Shown here piece by piece: positions 63,501 to 64,000 of a stretch of DNA of 64,000 bases. Source of the DNA: Staphylococcus canis (GTDB lineage Bacteria > Bacillota > Bacilli > Staphylococcales > Staphylococcaceae); NCBI RefSeq assembly GCF_016238445.1, contig NZ_JABANU010000010.1:1-64000 (forward strand), given 5' to 3'. Below the pieces are notes generated by a model. The model was given only the letters and a program-made list of their open reading frames with translations. It did not search any database and was not told the DNA's origin. Each line of letters opens with the position of its first letter. Position 1 is the first letter of the stretch. A program made the position numbers and the translations under genes.

Positions 63501-64000
63501 AGAATATGAATTAGGGGAACTTATAGAATATAGGAATGAAAAATTATTAATTGAAAACGTCAGCTTAGAAAACTATATATCTACCGAAAATCTATTGCCA
63601 AATCGTAATGGGAAGCAAAATGCTGAGAAATTACCAAATACTAAGTCTGTAAAAAAATACTATGAAAATGATATATTAATATCCAATATCAGGCCATACT
63701 TTAAGAAAATTTGGCAAGCAGAAATTCCAGGTGGTGCTTCTAATGATGTACTAATATTAAATTCTTGTAGCAATAATACAACAAATGATTATTTATATTA
63801 TTATTTATCACAAGACAAATTTTTTGATTATATGACTCAAACAGCTAAAGGTACAAAAATGCCTCGTGGTGATAAAAAAGCAATACTAGGTTATGAAATT
63901 AAAGTTCCAAATATAAAACATATACAGAATTATATAGTGAATCTTGGGAAAAATATAGATAAGAAAATTGAAACAAATAAAAAAATCATAGCAAATCTCG
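63490..64000 (+). CDS. hsdS: Type I restriction-modification specificity subunit HsdS, 5' part
   Basis: Starts at the ATG at 63490 and runs open for 170 codons to the window edge. It begins [20 protein letters not shown] and contains the target-recognition pattern [19 protein letters not shown], then [20 protein letters not shown]. The run [12 protein letters not shown], which starts the central conserved helix, is at the edge. Only the first target-recognition domain is seen, so the recognition sequence and completeness are unknown. Confidence 0.9.
   Translation, partial: MEYKEYELGELIEYRNEKLLIENVSLENYISTENLLPNRNGKQNAEKLPNTKSVKKYYENDILISNIRPYFKKIWQAEIPGGASNDVLILNSCSNNTTNDYLYYYLSQDKFFDYMTQTAKGTKMPRGDKKAILGYEIKVPNIKHIQNYIVNLGKNIDKKIETNKKIIANL

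Noticed and set aside
60203..64000. SCCmec or ccr recombinase genes
   Set aside because: No mecA, mecC or ccr coding sequence is present in the part of the island that is visible.

Overview
The window is the replication-origin region of a Staphylococcus chromosome. The evidence is the order rpmH-rnpA-mnmE-mnmG-rsmG-noc on one side of dnaA and dnaN-yaaA-recF-gyrB-gyrA on the other. Further support comes from hutH, serS, metX, gdpP, rplI, dnaB, purA, walRKHIJ and rlmH in the usual staphylococcal order, and from low GC. The urease operon, the galacto-N-biose-type operon and the CdnE/Cap15 pair suggest an animal-associated species of the S. schleiferi / S. coagulans / S. pseudintermedius type. 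That species guess is inference.

Layout. 1-500: two nested insertion-sequence remnants, then the terminator of the urease operon. 501-5545 (minus): complete urease operon ureABCEFGD. 5546-6478: AT-rich stretch with no gene recognised. 6479-8307: small ABC exporter (ATPase, permease, small membrane protein). 8421-17846 (minus): a ten-gene operon under a GntR/UTRA regulator, carrying a mannose-family PTS, a GH35 beta-galactosidase, nagA, agaS, lacC and lacD. It has a readable promoter, a palindromic operator and a CcpA-type site. 18121-24149 (minus): noc, rsmG, mnmG, mnmE, rnpA, rpmH. 24150-26192: oriC, with DnaA boxes on both sides of dnaA.

26193-46789 (mostly plus): dnaN, an unexpected DsbA-like gene, yaaA, recF, gyrB, gyrA, nnrD (minus), hutH, serS behind a serine T-box, metX behind a SAM-I riboswitch, a DUF2232 membrane protein, gdpP, rplI, dnaB and purA. 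47006-48158: a YitT-family gene (minus) and tRNA-Glu/tRNA-Asp. 48211-48360: a small element with ISL3-like ends. 48462-53653: NAD synthesis (nadBCA, minus), divergent from a cysteine desulfurase and niaR. 53883-59325: walRKHIJ. 59723-60202: rlmH, whose 3' end is the SCC attachment site.

60203-64000 looks like accessory DNA placed directly at the rlmH attachment site. It holds a minimal two-gene CBASS anti-phage system (CD-NTase plus a two-TM beta-barrel effector of the Cap15 type). Divergent from it is a type I restriction-modification pair, hsdM and the start of hsdS, cut by the window edge. No ccr or mec gene lies in the window. Other observations are a near-perfect parS site inside walK, two perfect DnaA boxes upstream of rlmH, and structured non-coding stretches in rnpA-rpmH and metX-DUF2232.
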